Source: Cricetomys ansorgei (Eukaryota > Chordata > Mammalia > Rodentia > Nesomyidae). Taken from it: a DNA stretch of 64,000 nt. The stretch lies in the NCBI GenBank assembly GCA_026225945.1, contig JAMJFZ010003163.1:20396501-20460500 (forward strand), read 5' to 3'. Position numbers and translations under genes: made by a program. The notes beneath the pieces were generated by a model that worked only from the letters and a program-made list of their open reading frames with translations, searched no databases and was not told where the DNA came from. Of the stretch, positions 33,692 to 45,220 are shown in pieces (within the stretch, counting starts at the first letter, position 1; the number at the start of each line of letters is the position of its first letter).

Positions 33692-34589
33692 TTTAGGGCC
33701 TCTCTTCATGGAATTTCCTGGACTTGATGCTTTGTTTTTATTTTATTTATTTAATTTAATTTAATTTTTTTTTTTGGAACCTCAGTGTAAACCTCTGTCA
33801 TCTTCTTGCATTCTGCATGCTTTCCAAAACAGCATCATATGGGTGGTGCTGAATTCTGGAATCAGCTAGAGATGTAGCCTTGTCTCCTTGAACCATCAAA
33901 CACACAGGCTCTGAGTGTTTTCAGATGTATCGTAGCATTACATTCTGAAGCTGTCAGTGAATAGGCCCTTGCCCTCAAGATCCACTTTTATGTCGTCACA
34001 ATACAAAGCATGAGGCTTCTCTTCAACGACCGTTTGTCTCTCACACGGCTGCCCCTGTTGTGTTGGCAGCCCTTTGTGAGCCAACTTTAAATAAACTCAC
34101 GTTCTTGCAAAACTGCGCATTTAAAAAATATCTTTCTGATGCATTTTTGCTTTAAATCCGCACTTCGAACTCGACTGACAGCAGAGACAGCGACCATGCC
34201 TCAGCCCGGGGATTATGCTGTCCTGAAATTTCCTCCACCTGACAACTTCATCAATTACTTTTGAGTTTACCGCCATTCATATTTTCAGGATATGGGGAGA
34301 AAGGAACCAGATGCTTTGACAGAGTGTAGCAGAAATGGCCTCTAGTCCAATGTCTCACAGACTCCTTGTTTCTAGCTGAAACTTCATGAGCTGGCCTTCA
34401 TGATCTGCATTTCTATTAGAAATTCTGGTCTCCTGAACTCCCAGGACAATGACCCAAGGCTTTGATCCCAGCCTTCTACACTTTTCTGGTCTACAGCTTC
34501 GTACTCCCCCACATTTCTCCCACAAATCAGTTCCAAAGTCTGTAAGCCAAACAGCCAGGTTCATCCAGCATAAATGCCATTTCTTGGTA
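33692..34589. other. unassigned; short TTTA/T-rich run
   Basis: A T-rich run with ttta and ttaatttaa units lies at about 33735-33775. Otherwise there is no gene or nameable repeat. Confidence 0.45.
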
Positions 34590-34930
34590 CCAATTTGCTG
34601 TATTAATTACTTTTTTCGTTGCTATGATAGGACACCAGAATGAAGCAACTTAAGGAAGGCTGTGTTTCGGTTCATAGATTGTGTGGATAGAATTGTCCAT
34701 TGTGGAGAAGGCATGGTGGAGTTCATGGCAGAAGCAGCATGGCCCCTGAAACTCCCTGCACTGTAGCAAGCTAAGAAACAGACTAGAAATGGAGGTCAGC
34801 TGGTAATCCTCCAGCCCAGGTTATCTTCCAGCCTCAGGTCTAACAAATTCTACAACCTCTCAAATAGTTGTATCAGGTGAGGGCCAAACTCACCAGGTCA
34901 TGGAGGACACTTAACAGCCACAGTAACACA
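34590..34930 (+). repeat. mid-repetitive rodent element, 'tgatgaaa' type
   Basis: It starts 'ttacttttttcgttgctatg' and continues ataggacaccagaatgaag, 'caacttaaggaaggctgtgt', ggttcatagattgtg, 'tggagaaggcatggtggagt' and tcatggcagaagcagc. This follows the family seen at 4372 and 42925 (tgatgaaacacc ... caacttgggg ... catggcagcaggc). It is diverged and non-coding. Confidence 0.6.
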
Positions 34931-35850
34931 CATCAAGTCTTGACTTGTGATCATTTCTCGGGCTAGAGGTAAGTGGTATGGTACCATTTCCTGATGCTCG
35001 TCGGAGGCAGCAAACCCAGTTCCTACTCAGACAATGACCACAATAGGAAAGTACTGACGCTGTACAGCGTCTGTCCATTTTCTCATCACAGGAATGCATT
35101 CTCCACCTTACAAGGCTGTTGCACAAATAACTTCAGCAGATGGGTAGTGTGGACCACGATCCCCCTAAACCATGGTAGAGATATCCCCATCTGCTCAATA
35201 AGTCTGTTGAGCACGTGGACACAACTCAATGCATATTCATCAGCTCTGGGGTGGGCCCTGAGTATTCACTTTACAAATATTCATAAGCACCCACTGCGGG
35301 GTGTGAGAAGGCACGGGCAGGCTATCGCCACCCAACAGGCTTTCAGACCCTTCGGGATTTTGTATACATTATACTTCTTCCCAAATCCTGCTTGGGATGC
35401 TCCTTCCAAGCAAAATCTGATTTTTCTTTCCTTTCATCTTCTTTTCTGTCTGCTGCCCGCTGCCCCCACCCCTTGCATAACACCCCTTTCTTTTCTTCCT
35501 TATATCTTCTTCAATTGATTCATACACAGCACTGACAAAAACTAACAGCCATTTGGTCCAATCTAAAAGCCATCAGGATTTGAAGAACAGATCCTGCCGT
35601 CTCAGCCCTGGGCATTCACTGAGCACTGCTGTCTGCCCTCCCCACTATGGGCAGGGTGTGCATCATTTTGGATATGGGAAGAGGCCTCCTCTGCGGGAAA
35701 TGGGCAGAGAAGTTAGAAGAGAGAGAAAGAGGGCTGTAGAGTCAGGGATGCAGGAGGACTTCTTTTTGAATCAGCTGACTGAACAATTTTCACACTGGAA
35801 ATTGCCATGGAAGACTTTCAGCATTCCCAAGTGGAGTCAGCAGAATATTA
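34931..35850. other. unassigned, no gene seen
   Basis: A plus-strand open frame of 181 codons (34973-35518) and another of 120 codons (35553-35915, running into a SINE) show no domain that I recognise. No exon boundary is convincing. Confidence 0.4.
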
Positions 35851-35992
35851 AGTTGGGTGTGGTATCATGTTTACAGTCCGAGGTACATGAAAAGCTGAGG
35901 CAGGAGGATACTTGAACCCATGAGTTCAAGAGCAGATTTGCAACATGGCAATGTAGACAGAAGGACCCAATCAGTGTTTCCAAAAAAAAAAA
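35851..35992 (+). repeat. old B1-like SINE (sense)
   Basis: 'agttgggtgtggtatcatgt', ttacagtccgaggtacatg, 'gctgaggcaggaggatactt' and gagttcaagagcag, ending in an 11-A tail. This is a 7SL-derived SINE, more like an early proto-B1 than the young B1 copies, judged by the aggatacttgaacccatg segment. Confidence 0.72.
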
Positions 35993-36054
35993 TTCTGAGA
36001 AATATTTTTTCCCAACACAATGGGAAATTTGGCTAGACTATAGAAAGTCACCAA

Positions 36055-36216
36055 CATCAGGAATGATGGCTTATTGTCTATAATCTCAGGACTCAAGAGG
36101 CTGAGGCAGGAAATATGCTGAGTTAGAGGCCAACTTGCTCTACTTAGGGAGTTTCATGCCAGCCTGGACAACAAGAGCGAGGTGATCTTGTCTTTTAAAA
36201 AAAAGTTTTAAAAAAA
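36055..36216 (+). repeat. old B1-like SINE (sense), second copy
   Basis: 'gaatgatggcttattgtcta', taatctcaggactcaag, 'aggctgaggcaggaaatatg', 'gccagcctggacaacaagag' and an A-rich tail. It lies 60 bases after the previous copy in the same orientation and is equally diverged. Confidence 0.68.
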
Positions 36217-36668
36217 TGGCGTCTGCTCTTTACTGAAGACCTCAGAGACTGAAGCCCACTAAACCCCAACCATCTCCAAGCAGCTACAAAATATGGCGAT
36301 AGCCCTGAACTATTTGATGTTAAAATCCTGTTCTCATACAGAATGCCTTCAAGCCGTGCACCTGGTAGCACACTTTGAGAGCTGCTGATCAGACCAGAGG
36401 CACTTGACCAGATGGGAAAGCTGTGACTGAGGAAGGGCTCACTGCCTCGGTGAACTCCTGACAACACTTACTGACTTAGTTGTGCTGCCCTGGACTTAAC
36501 GCTAGAGAGTCTTGTCCTTCCACACGGACTCCTGCACCTCTACTACCTTTTCTTGCCATGAGCCTTTCAGGCTCAGCCCTTGTTATTCTTTGTGTGGACT
36601 TTTCCTGAGCAAACCCAGACATAGCTGTGGCTTATTCTGGTCTGTACTGCAATGCTGAGAATCACCAG
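36217..36668. other. unassigned spacer
   Basis: No gene or repeat recognised. Confidence 0.45.
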
Positions 36669-36773
36669 GTTGTGTGTGTGTATGTGGGCGGGGGTGGGGG
36701 GTGGTGGGGGGGGTGGTGGGGGTGGGGAGTGGTGGTGGGGGTGGGGGGGGGGGGGGGGGTGGTGGGGGGGTGG
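36669..36773 (+). repeat. G-run tract with G-quadruplex potential
   Basis: About 105 bases with a short GT start and then many G-runs of three to seventeen residues separated by single t, a or tgg. The longest G-run is at about 36742-36759. There are far more than four runs of three G, so several alternative intramolecular quadruplexes could form on the plus strand. Gly/Val/Trp (plus) and Pro/His/Thr (minus) open frames here are artefacts. Confidence 0.92.
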
Positions 36774-37559
36774 TTCCATCCCACCATACTAAGATGTTGG
36801 AAGGAAAGGAGGGTCCACTGGAAGTGGCAGGGACTTTAAAAACAGAAAGATTTCTTAGAAGAGGAGCAACTTCTGGGAATTTGTTCTTTGGAGATACTTG
36901 CAAAGATACCAGAATGAGGCTGTTTTTGCTTAACAGTTGCATGTTAAGTAAAAAGGTTGAACATGGCTGAAATGCTCATTTAGTGAAATACTTCATAGGT
37001 TTAAGGAGGGCAAAGATGCTGTTTGTTTTGTCTGGGAAAGTCTTCAGGATCCACTATTGAGTTACAGGCAAGTACAGAGCTTGTACGTGTGCGCACGTGT
37101 CCATAGGCACAGCAACACGTGCATTTGCTTCCGTGCGTGTCCGAGTTAGAAGGTTGCAAAGGAACACTTGATGTGAGTCTAGGCCGGGTCTGTGGGAGGC
37201 AGAAGTCTCACCATGCAGTGTGGGTGCCTTTTAAAAGGTGCACCGCCGCTTTCTAGAGAGGTCCCTTTCCAGTCTCAGCATAGCTTCTGCTGGGCTGCAG
37301 AAGGATAAACAGGGCTCTCCCTTCTCCAGTCCCCAGGGTCAGGTCGGGGGCCCTTTCACTGAGTACATTTTTGGAAACTCGAAATGCAGTTTTGAAAAGC
37401 AGCAGAGAGGGAGTGCGGGGCGTGAGGGCTGGGCCCCCACCCCATCTCCCAGTTATTCCAGGGATCCCGCGGGTCTCGCATGCTCCACTAAGCGTGGCGA
37501 CAATTTGGCCCGAATGAAAAAGCTGCAGATTCAAGAACTCATGAGGGTGGGGTGAGGGA
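36774..37559. other. unassigned; GC-richer toward the right
   Basis: 37080-37150 has alternating GT/GC words (acgtgtgcgcacgtgtcc). 37200-37520 is relatively GC-rich with scattered CpGs but too few for a CpG island. No gene is seen. Open frames on both strands at 37238-37684 overlap and lack known domains. Confidence 0.4.
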
Positions 37560-38150
37560 AGGAAGAAAAAGTAAGTGTTGGAGAACGATTTTCTTCCTAC
37601 ACTGTAAAAACTCAAACGGCTGTGGGGCTGGGGGTGGGCAAGGGGACGAAACAACACCTTTGTCTCAAGCCATCCAGGCTTCAAGTGAGCCTTTCCGGCC
37701 TGCGCGCACCATTGAGGCGGTTTTCAGCCTTACATTCTGGCTTTCGGAGCTCATAACATCCGAATGAAAAGAGCTGGAGGTTTAATTTAGAATTCGGACA
37801 AAAAGCCCAGACACATGCGCCTCTATGAGAATGCCTGATTGGGGGCAGGGACAGCAGAGACTGACAGCACATGTCACTGGCCAAGGCTCTCGGGCTGTTT
37901 TGGGACTCTGATTGAAGGGATTCGTTCTGATTTTTAACAAGTTTGCCAAAAAGACCTTCAGCTGGGCTGCATATGAGGCCCTGCTATTTTTAATATAAAT
38001 GTAATGTTTTTAATTCCACCGGAGGTTTCCTAAACCAGATTTGGTCGTAAGCAGCTGTGCCGAAATTGTAAAATCTCACCCTTGTGTCTGGTTTCACATC
38101 TGGTAACTCACAGAGACCAGTTTCAACTCTCCAATAGTAATTAAATGTTT
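37560..38150. promoter_or_regulatory. candidate conserved non-coding block with MEF2-type site
   Basis: A repeat-free block that mixes AT-rich runs with isolated CpGs (for example 'ggcctgcgcgcaccattg'). It holds 'ctatttttaa' at 37984-37993, which fits the MEF2 consensus YTAWWWWTAR exactly, followed by taatataaatgtaatg. Two A-tracts end it at 38156-38188. Enhancer-like character is an inference from composition. Confidence 0.38.
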
Positions 38151-38155
38151 TCTTT

Positions 38156-38188
38156 AAAAAAAAAAAAATCTTAAGAAAAAAAAAAAAA
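38156..38188. repeat. two adjacent poly-A tracts
   Basis: Runs of 13 and 14 A residues are separated by tcttaag. No retroposon body is recognised next to them. Confidence 0.9.
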
Positions 38189-38960
38189 GCCCAATCATCC
38201 AATCATATATGGCTGAATGCATTATTAAGGGAGTGTTTTGATTCACAACAAGCACCTCCAGGAAGAATCTAGTGAGAATTTTATAGGTAGCTAGGAACTT
38301 TTAGGTCCTTTTTCTAAAGGTGTTGATCAAAATAAGTACATGTTACAAGGCAAAGCATCTTGGGATTGGGTGGATATGGAGGAGCATTAAGAGACCGTAA
38401 TTGCTACTGAGGAGAATTGCCTCTTCTTTGATGTCAACCCCTGGCTTTTCTTTTTTGTTTCAGAGAGGAAGAAACTTCAAAAGCCGTAATTTCAGGACAT
38501 TTAGTACTCGCTAATATAGGTAGTAACTTTAACTGCTCTTCAGCTTTGCACAAAAAAAAAAAAAAAAAGAAGAAGAAGAGAGAGAAAAGTTTCAGGGTGA
38601 GAATATGCTAGAAGGAAGGAGGGAGAATTCAAATATGTCTGTGTTTTCCCACATAACATTTTGAATTTGAACTAGTGATAAGAAACACAGCTGAAAACAG
38701 AATCTAAAGGTGGCCTCTGCAGGGCTCACGTGTGTCTTAGGGGGAGCAGTTCATATATTGGATTTGAAATATGGTACTCTTCTGTGTTTCTTTAAACCTC
38801 TTATGTTGAATATGGGTTACCCTAATGGCTTAATGATTCTTGAATCGCCATTGACCACAGGAAATTTTATAGATATTATAAACCAACCTTTCTTTCCCTG
38901 CCACTATGTCAGCAAGGTGTGGTTTTAATAAGATACGAAACACAAATTTGAGTTTGTCAA
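38189..38960. other. unassigned; A-tract with GAA run at 38552-38582
   Basis: Single-copy-like sequence with a long A-run passing into agaagaagaagag. No gene. Confidence 0.5.
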
Positions 38961-39095
38961 TTATTTATTTACTTACTTTTGAGACAGTCTCCCTATGTAG
39001 CCCTGGCTGGACTGAGACTTGCTGTGTAGACCAGGATAGCCTAAAACTCACAGAACTCTGCCCGTTTCTGTCTGCCGAATGCTGGGACTCTGTGG
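38961..39095 (-). repeat. B1 SINE (antisense), diverged
   Basis: A tail side of ttatttatttacttac, then 'ttgagacagtctccctatgt', agccctggctggactgag, 'ctgtgtagaccaggatagcc' and 'gccgaatgctgggactctgt'. This is the antisense B1 order with many substitutions. Confidence 0.82.
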
Positions 39096-39765
39096 ATTGT
39101 CTGAAGGTAACACTTTCACTTAATCAATTCTTGCTGAAGTATAACAAACGTAAAGGCAAGGGCACTGACACTAACTGTCTGGAGCTTGATGGATGTTTTG
39201 AAGCTGGCTTTTCCTACTCCTTTAGAGACTACAGCCCAGTGATTTTTAATGGCTTTACTAAGTTGTATAAAGATTGGCACAATCCAGTTTCAGAGCCTAG
39301 TTATACTCTCTAAAAATAAGTACATAGATGAATTCGAAGAAGACTTCTGAAATTGAATAAGCTTAGGGACGAGTCCCAGCTGTCACACTGACCGTCTTAG
39401 TCCTTCATGGAAGAACTGAACACTGTGAAGGTTGCTTGCATTTATAAAAGGCCTTGAAAACACCATTGTCCTTTTTCTCTCTACCGTCCTTCACTTTCCT
39501 TTTGGTGTAAGGCATACAGCTTAGGGACCCTGGCAAAGGAGAAGATGCTAAGACCAGCATAAGTTCAGAAAGCCTGGGTCTCAGAAGTCTGACTGGTGAC
39601 ACAAATCACAGAAGGGTACTCACTCTGTAGCCAGTGAGACTGGACATCTGAACAAAGCAGAGGCCACAAGAATATCTAGGATCCAGAAAATCCTGCGTCC
39701 TAGAGGGCAGTGGCATGCCTGAGAAGAACAGTTATCCCCAAAGAAGGAGGGATCTTTATGGTTGA
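39096..39765. other. unassigned, no gene seen
   Basis: No gene or clear repeat. A plus-strand frame starting in the B1 (38906-39313) runs into this interval and is not coding. Confidence 0.45.
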
Positions 39766-39885
39766 TTTTGAAATGGGGTTTCCCTTGCTATATGAGGATG
39801 ACTTAAATTCACTACGAAGCCCAAGCTGGCTTTGATCTCTTCATGATCCTCCTGACTTCTGGATTACGGGAATGTTAGCGATGGT
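39766..39885 (-). repeat. very diverged B1-like SINE (antisense)
   Basis: 'tgaaatggggtttcccttgc', ttaaattcactacgaagcc, 'caagctggctttgatctctt' and 'ggattacgggaatgttagcg' keep the antisense B1 spacing at low identity. Confidence 0.55.
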
Positions 39886-40380
39886 TTTGTCTCACCTATA
39901 GTCCTCTTTTCTAGAACTTGTTATCTGCTCACTGTATGGAGAGCACACAGCAATGGAAAGGAAGCCTGATTGATGTGACTGGGAGAATAGGGATGTTCAG
40001 TTTCATATCTGTTTCTCTGGCTGTTGACCTAGGTGATATTTGCCAACACCTACGGTATCAGGCCACTCTGAAAGCCAGGCACACCCTGAGCCATTTTCAT
40101 ATTTGACGTGTGAACCACTGCCTTCTTCTTAAAGGTGAACTTCAGACAACGAGGTAGCAAGAAAGCCCTAAACGGAATCTGACACTGGAAGAAGTCCTTA
40201 TCTAGGTTGCACTGGAAGATGGGAATTCATGCATCCTTACAGGTGGCCTAGCTTGAGAGAGAATAAAAATGCCCATGTTGTACACGAGTCCCTGGAATGT
40301 GCAAGGCAATTACTGTCAAGAGCTCTGGATGTGTGAGAGGTCTGCTATCTACAAGTCAGTTCCTCCCCATCTCTCTGGGC
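39886..40380. other. unassigned spacer
   Basis: No gene or nameable repeat. Confidence 0.45.
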
Positions 40381-40600
40381 TCTTAATTTAATTTCAACTT
40401 ATTTTGTGTGTATGGGTATTTTGCCTGCATGTATGTTTGTGTACTGCATGTGTGCCTGGTGCTTGCGGAAGCTGATCGAGGGCATCAAATTCCTTGTAAC
40501 TGAGTTGCAGTTGTGAGCTGCCATGTGCTGGGGACTGAACTCAGGTCCTCTGGAAGAGCAGCCAGTGCTCTTAACCAATGAGCAATCTCTCCGGCCCTTC
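40381..40600 (-). repeat. B3 SINE (antisense)
   Basis: 'cttattttgtgtgtatgggt', ttttgcctgcatgtatg, gtgcctggtgcttgcgg, 'ttgtgagctgccatgtgctg', 'ggtcctctggaagagcagcc' and agtgctcttaaccaatgagc, ending in a tctctccggccc box. It is a near-complete B2/B3-class copy. Confidence 0.88.
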
Positions 40601-41159
40601 TATGATGCTGGATTTTACCTAGACATTCTAGGACCTCTCCAGCAGTTCCTCCACTGGGATACTGGAAACCGGAAATCCAGCCATCTTTCAGAGAGGAAGA
40701 CTCATCTGGAGCCCAGGCACACAGCTCATGAGGTCTGCTTCATAATTCTAGGATGTACTACCCTCGCTACAGCTCCGCAGAAGACGCAGAAGCAAAGCAG
40801 CTCTCCGAGTAAGAAAGAACCCCTTGCCTTCATCCCAGGTCCCTCCCTAGGCCCTATTTAGAGCCAGCTGTCCTTTGAACCAGGCAAAAGAAAGCAATTG
40901 CTTTGGAGAGGTCCTTGAATGCTCTTTGTCTTCTTCTCTGATGCCAAACATTAACTGCTGGCTACAACAGGACCACCTGCAATGTGTTAGTCATTAAAAA
41001 GGTCACGTCACTAAACATTTTAAACTGTGGATTGCTTCAGATTAAATTAGGTGTAAAAAAAGTCATTTCCTCTCTGTGATAAACTCAGACACCTGCAGTA
41101 GGGCTCAAGTTTACCAGGGACATAAAGGACCTCTCCCACTCACAGACCATTTGGAGATT
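40601..41159. other. unassigned spacer
   Basis: No gene recognised. The plus-strand frame 40523-40861 starts inside the SINE and is not supported as coding. Confidence 0.45.
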
Positions 41160-41184
41160 TAAAAAAAAAAAAAGAAAAAAAAAA
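41160..41184. repeat. A-tract
   Basis: Two A-runs separated by a g. It is possibly a decayed retroposon tail. Confidence 0.9.
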
Positions 41185-41559
41185 GGTCCATTTTGTCAGC
41201 TATCTGTCTTCATCTGGCAATAGGATTCCTGGGTTTGAGGATTGTGGGGGCAGTTACTTGAGATGTTGTGACTGGATAGATGGGAATTAAAATGCTCATT
41301 TGTGTTGGCTTCACTGAGCAGTCTGTAACATGTTGGGAGGATTCTAAGAATTTCCTTGTTTTCCTTTTCTGTGTTTTATCTCGTTTTAATCCGTTACAAC
41401 ATTCAGCATGGTATCACCTGCTAGATTGCTTGTGGCGTCCATTCTGCACAGAAGGAGGAGGGCACATGGAAGCTGTGATTGGCTGCTATTGTAGGAGACC
41501 GGACATGTTCTGGGTACTGGGCTAGGTTTCAGCTTACAGCTCTCGAGTCCTCCCATGGC

Positions 41560-41715
41560 TCCCAGCAACCTCAGAGAGTGCAGCAGTATGACCAGCTAGC
41601 CCCGTTTCACAGACGAGAACCTTAGTCTTTGAGACTTGGAGTCACTGACCTCGTTGCTCCTAAGTAGAAGTCTGGAAATCGACATAGCCTGTGATTCCCA
41701 GTGCTTAGGTCATCA
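41560..41715 (-). repeat. possible MIR fragment (antisense)
   Basis: 'agccccgtttcacagacgag' followed by aaccttagtctttgagac, gagtcactgacc and cctgtgattcccagtgc parallels antisense MIR (ccccattttacagatgag ... gaaactgaggc ... gggattcgaacccag). Confidence 0.48.
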
Positions 41716-41894
41716 CCCTGCCTGGCCCACGGTTTCCTCCCTCCACGTCTCAAAGTGGTGCTTTCCCACTTCCTTCAGGTTCCACTTCTCACGTAGCTGG
41801 CAGAGGAGGATTTTCAAGACTTTAACTTGGATTACATCACTTCCTGCTTAGATCTCATGAGGTCTCACTGTAGTTAATATAAAATCCAAACTCC

Positions 41895-42041
41895 AGCTGG
41901 GAAGAGGTAGTGCACACCTTTAATCCCAACACTCAGGAGGCAGAAGGAGGAGGATCTCCATGAGTTCAAAGCCAGCCTAGTCTATGGAGTGAGTTCCAGG
42001 ATAGTCAGAGTTACAACAGAGAGACCCTGTCTCGAAAGAAA
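41895..42041 (+). repeat. B1 SINE (sense)
   Basis: 'agctgggaagaggtagtgca', cacctttaatcccaacactc, 'gagttcaaagccagcctagt', 'ggagtgagttccaggatagt', cagagttacaacagagag and accctgtctcgaaag. A full-length B1. The cagagttacaacagag segment mirrors the 'ctctgttgtaactctg' of the antisense copies, so these share a subfamily. Confidence 0.92.
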
Positions 42042-42781
42042 CTCCCTACTTGATCTTGTCCTTCCCTTCCTTCTTAGCCCCCTTCCCTCCCCTCATTCCA
42101 GCCAGAATACCCACTTTCTGTTATTTGATGGCTCACCAAAATCACTCTCCTTGCTTCAAAGTCCCTCTTCACAGATGGGTCACTTGCTACTCATTGAGAA
42201 GTCAACTAAAGCCCCACTGCTACGGTGCCTCTGTCTGTCACAGTGGTCCCTGTAGCCTTTGATCATGCTCACTTATTAGGATGCCCTGCTCCCTGTCTGT
42301 TTTCCCTGGGTTAAACACTTCTTTGGGGGAACTTCATCTAGATCTCTGCTGTACCCACTGTGCTCTCTTGGCGCCTCGCCTAAAGTTGGTACCCACTGGG
42401 TGAAAGAAAAAAATGAACCATTGTGTCACAGAGTTGAGCTCAGCTCTAGTGGCTCCACGATGGGGGAATTTTTGGTAGCCTAACAACAAATCCTGTCAAG
42501 TCCAATACTGATGCCAGGCACATCGCAGGGATCACACCTGCTTTGTAAGGTGCCCTTCTAATTCTAAACATTGCTGTAAACTTCCTGAAGGAATATTCAA
42601 ATCAGCCACTTCCACGCTCAGTTCTCACACATCCATCTTGGTCTTAACCTCTCCCTGCTGTGTCGATAAGATGAAGGTGAGTCTCCACTCTCAGATGGCA
42701 GGTTTCTCTGGGAATGTCATAGCACAATATACTGGTTATAAATGATAAGACTTTTTTTTTAAAGTGTGACTAAACACTGTT
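42042..42781. other. unassigned spacer
   Basis: C/T-rich start, then ordinary sequence. No gene. Confidence 0.45.
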
Positions 42782-42787
42782 TCTCCC

Positions 42788-42828
<41 letters not shown>

Positions 42829-42834
42829 TTTCTT
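42782..42834. repeat. (CT)n microsatellite
   Basis: About 50 bases of CT with two ttt interruptions. Confidence 0.95.
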
Positions 42835-42924
42835 TGTGTGTGCTGTACATGTACATGCTATAGGCTCACAGTGTCTACTTCAATATGTATTTGTTGCTAC
42901 CAAACATGGCTCCTCTTTCTTATT

Positions 42925-43262
42925 CTGGTTTATTGTTTTTAGAGGATTTCAATCTACCACAGTGGGGACAGTGGGGCAGTGAAAGTCTCTTTGTAACACA
43001 TCTGTAGACCAAGGGGAGGGAGGGAGGCAGGAGAAAAAGGAAGAGGGGGAAGAGGAGCGAGAGAGAGAGAGAGAGAGAAGGGGAGAGGGAGAAGGAGAGA
43101 GAGAAATAGTAGGTATATAATCTTCAAAGGCTCACCTCTAATGACATACTTCCTCCAGCCAGGCCCCACCCCCTAGAAGTTCCAGAGACTTTCAACACAG
43201 TGTTACCATCAGGGAAGAAGTATTTAAAATGTGAGGCTGTTAAGGACGTTTCAGATTCAAAT
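42925..43262 (+). repeat. mid-repetitive rodent element with internal GA expansion
   Basis: 'ggtttattgtttttagagga', 'caatctaccacagtggggac', ggcaggagaaaaaggaag, then a GA-rich tract at about 43052-43108, followed by 'aatgacatacttcctccagc', 'caggccccaccccctagaag', gaagtatttaaaatgtgagg and 'tttcagattcaaataat'. This is the same order as the common rodent element related to the copies at 4372 and 34590. Its usual gcaggaggcagagagag part has grown into a GA microsatellite. Confidence 0.62.
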
Positions 43263-45059
43263 AATAACGCTATCAAAGTAATTGGGAATTTGTAAATGGA
43301 ATTGAAGGGAAAGAATTTTTTTTTTCTGGTAATAGTAAGACAATCTATCCCAACTTTTCACACAACTTTGGTAAAAAATTATTTATATAGAAACAGCATG
43401 AATTTCATTAATTGAATAAAAAAGGTATGAGTTAACTGTGGCACAGGCTTAGGATGGAATACTATCTGTTCTTATAAAGAGTGAGCAAAGTACCTGCCTG
43501 AAACGATTACAGTGTCTTTGTTTGTTTTGTTTCTGAGGTACTAGACACCAGCCCTGAGTGTAGCCAAGCAGTCCACACAAAATTAAGTACCCTTCCATGG
43601 CGTACTGTGGAATACACAAGAAAAAAATGCTATCTGAAATGTTTTATGTATGAACCTATTTGTATAAAACAAATGTATTTATAGTATTAATTTATTAGCA
43701 TAAGTACCGAGAAATACAGGGAAAGATATACACTAGGTTGTTAAAAATCTCCCATCACAGTCAAGTGGGAAAGATTGTGGTAGAAGATAGTTATTAAATT
43801 TCCTCTCTATATACTTACCTTGCTTTAACTTTTATAATAAATGTATTATTTTTGAATAACAGCACATTCCAAAGGAAAGATTACAGCAAAGCATAACTAT
43901 AATGGGGCACACAGTCCAGGCAGATGGCACTCTCCCTGTTTTCAGTGACTAGTGAGTTAACTTTCTTCTGCTCCGTATCCCCTCGTGGGCTCAGCTCTTG
44001 CTCACAAATCCAGTTATTAAGAATAGATGGCGGGCTTCTCGGGACTGACCCTAAGGCCACAGTCCAAGAAGAGAGCTCAGAGAGAGCCTCTTCCTTGGGG
44101 TGATTTATCACGATGCTGTTTTGTAAGACTGTAATATTGGCTGCAACATGAATTGTGCAGTAGGGGAACAGCTAAATAAATGATGACATACTCACTTGGA
44201 AATATTATGAAAATGGAAGCATCTGATACTTTGTAATACTCTGGAAAATGTTCATTTAAAAGCACAATATACAAAATCAGCTAAGTTCTATGAGAACAAG
44301 GATATGAAAATGGTTAGAAAAAGTAGTACTATAAAGAGACATGCCCCATGGATTCAAACAACTTACAATGATACTTAGAATCCCTAGGCCTCAAAGACCC
44401 AAATGGTTTACTAGAATGTGCAGTAATCCTTCTGAGAAAACCACTTCCAACTGTATGAGGTGCCAAAGAATGTTGGTATTACATTTATCTTAAAACTATT
44501 TCAAAAGTTAATACTTTGGTCAGTAGATTTAAATAACCCTACAGCATCAACCTCTTTGTCCACGCCCCCTCCCTACTAATTGCATCCAAAGAAGGAGTCT
44601 GTTCATCTTGGGAAGAAAAAACAAAGGCTATCATTTGTTTGATATGTAACCTTGACAGTGGTCTTGTGAGGTAGGTGTCAAGGGAAGTGATCTCTACTAG
44701 TCCTAAATGTCAAGAGTCAATGTGAAATCTAGGTCAAGTTGTTAAAAAGTCAATTTAAAGGCAATTACAAGAAGTTGGATTACAGAGAATTGTAGGCAAA
44801 ACACTGGGCAAGGGGGTTAGAAGGTTTTCTGTTCACTCATTCCTGCATGCATGCACCCATTCATTCATTCTCATGTATTATGTACAAACCACTGGGCTCG
44901 GTTGTGGGTGTACAAACTTAATAAAACAATCTGGTTCCTGCCATCAACAACAGTGGCTGAAGGATGGCGATTGAAGAAAGGAATTATGGGACATGGAAGA
45001 AGGTGACTCTGGTTCTCTTTAAGACAGTAGGCTTGACTCCAAAGTGGAAGCACTCATGA
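43263..45059. other. unassigned; possible MIR at 44640-44790
   Basis: AT-rich quiet sequence without a gene. The phrase cagtggtcttgtgaggtagg near 44658 resembles antisense MIR but is too diverged for a firm call. Confidence 0.42.
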
Positions 45060-45220
45060 AAATCGTGCAGTGTCTGAGAACATGAGTTAAGTTTTTGAGT
45101 CAAGTCTTGTCTGCAACAGGAAGTGTGTGACTTGGGCTAAATTAATGAACCTCTTTAGGAATGATTTCTCAGACTGGACTAAAGAGATCACAGCGTTAGG
45201 ATCTCACTGGGCAAGAGCTG
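45060..45220 (+). repeat. MIR fragment (sense), probable
   Basis: gagtcaagtcttgtctgc, 'aggaagtgtgtgacttgggc', 'taaattaatgaacctcttta', ggaatgatttctcag and actggactaaag track the MIR core (gctgtgtgaccttgggcaag, ttaacctctctgtgcctcag, tttcctcatctgtaaaatg). Confidence 0.52.

Noticed and set aside
36573..36970. Gly/Val/Trp-rich and Pro/His-rich frames
   Set aside because: They are translations of the G-run tract. No collagen-like or other structured protein is implied.
37253..37684. Overlapping plus and minus open frames in GC-richer sequence, possible first exon
   Set aside because: There are too few CpGs for an island, no donor site in a convincing place and no recognised protein. Non-coding conservation is a better hypothesis for the neighbouring block.
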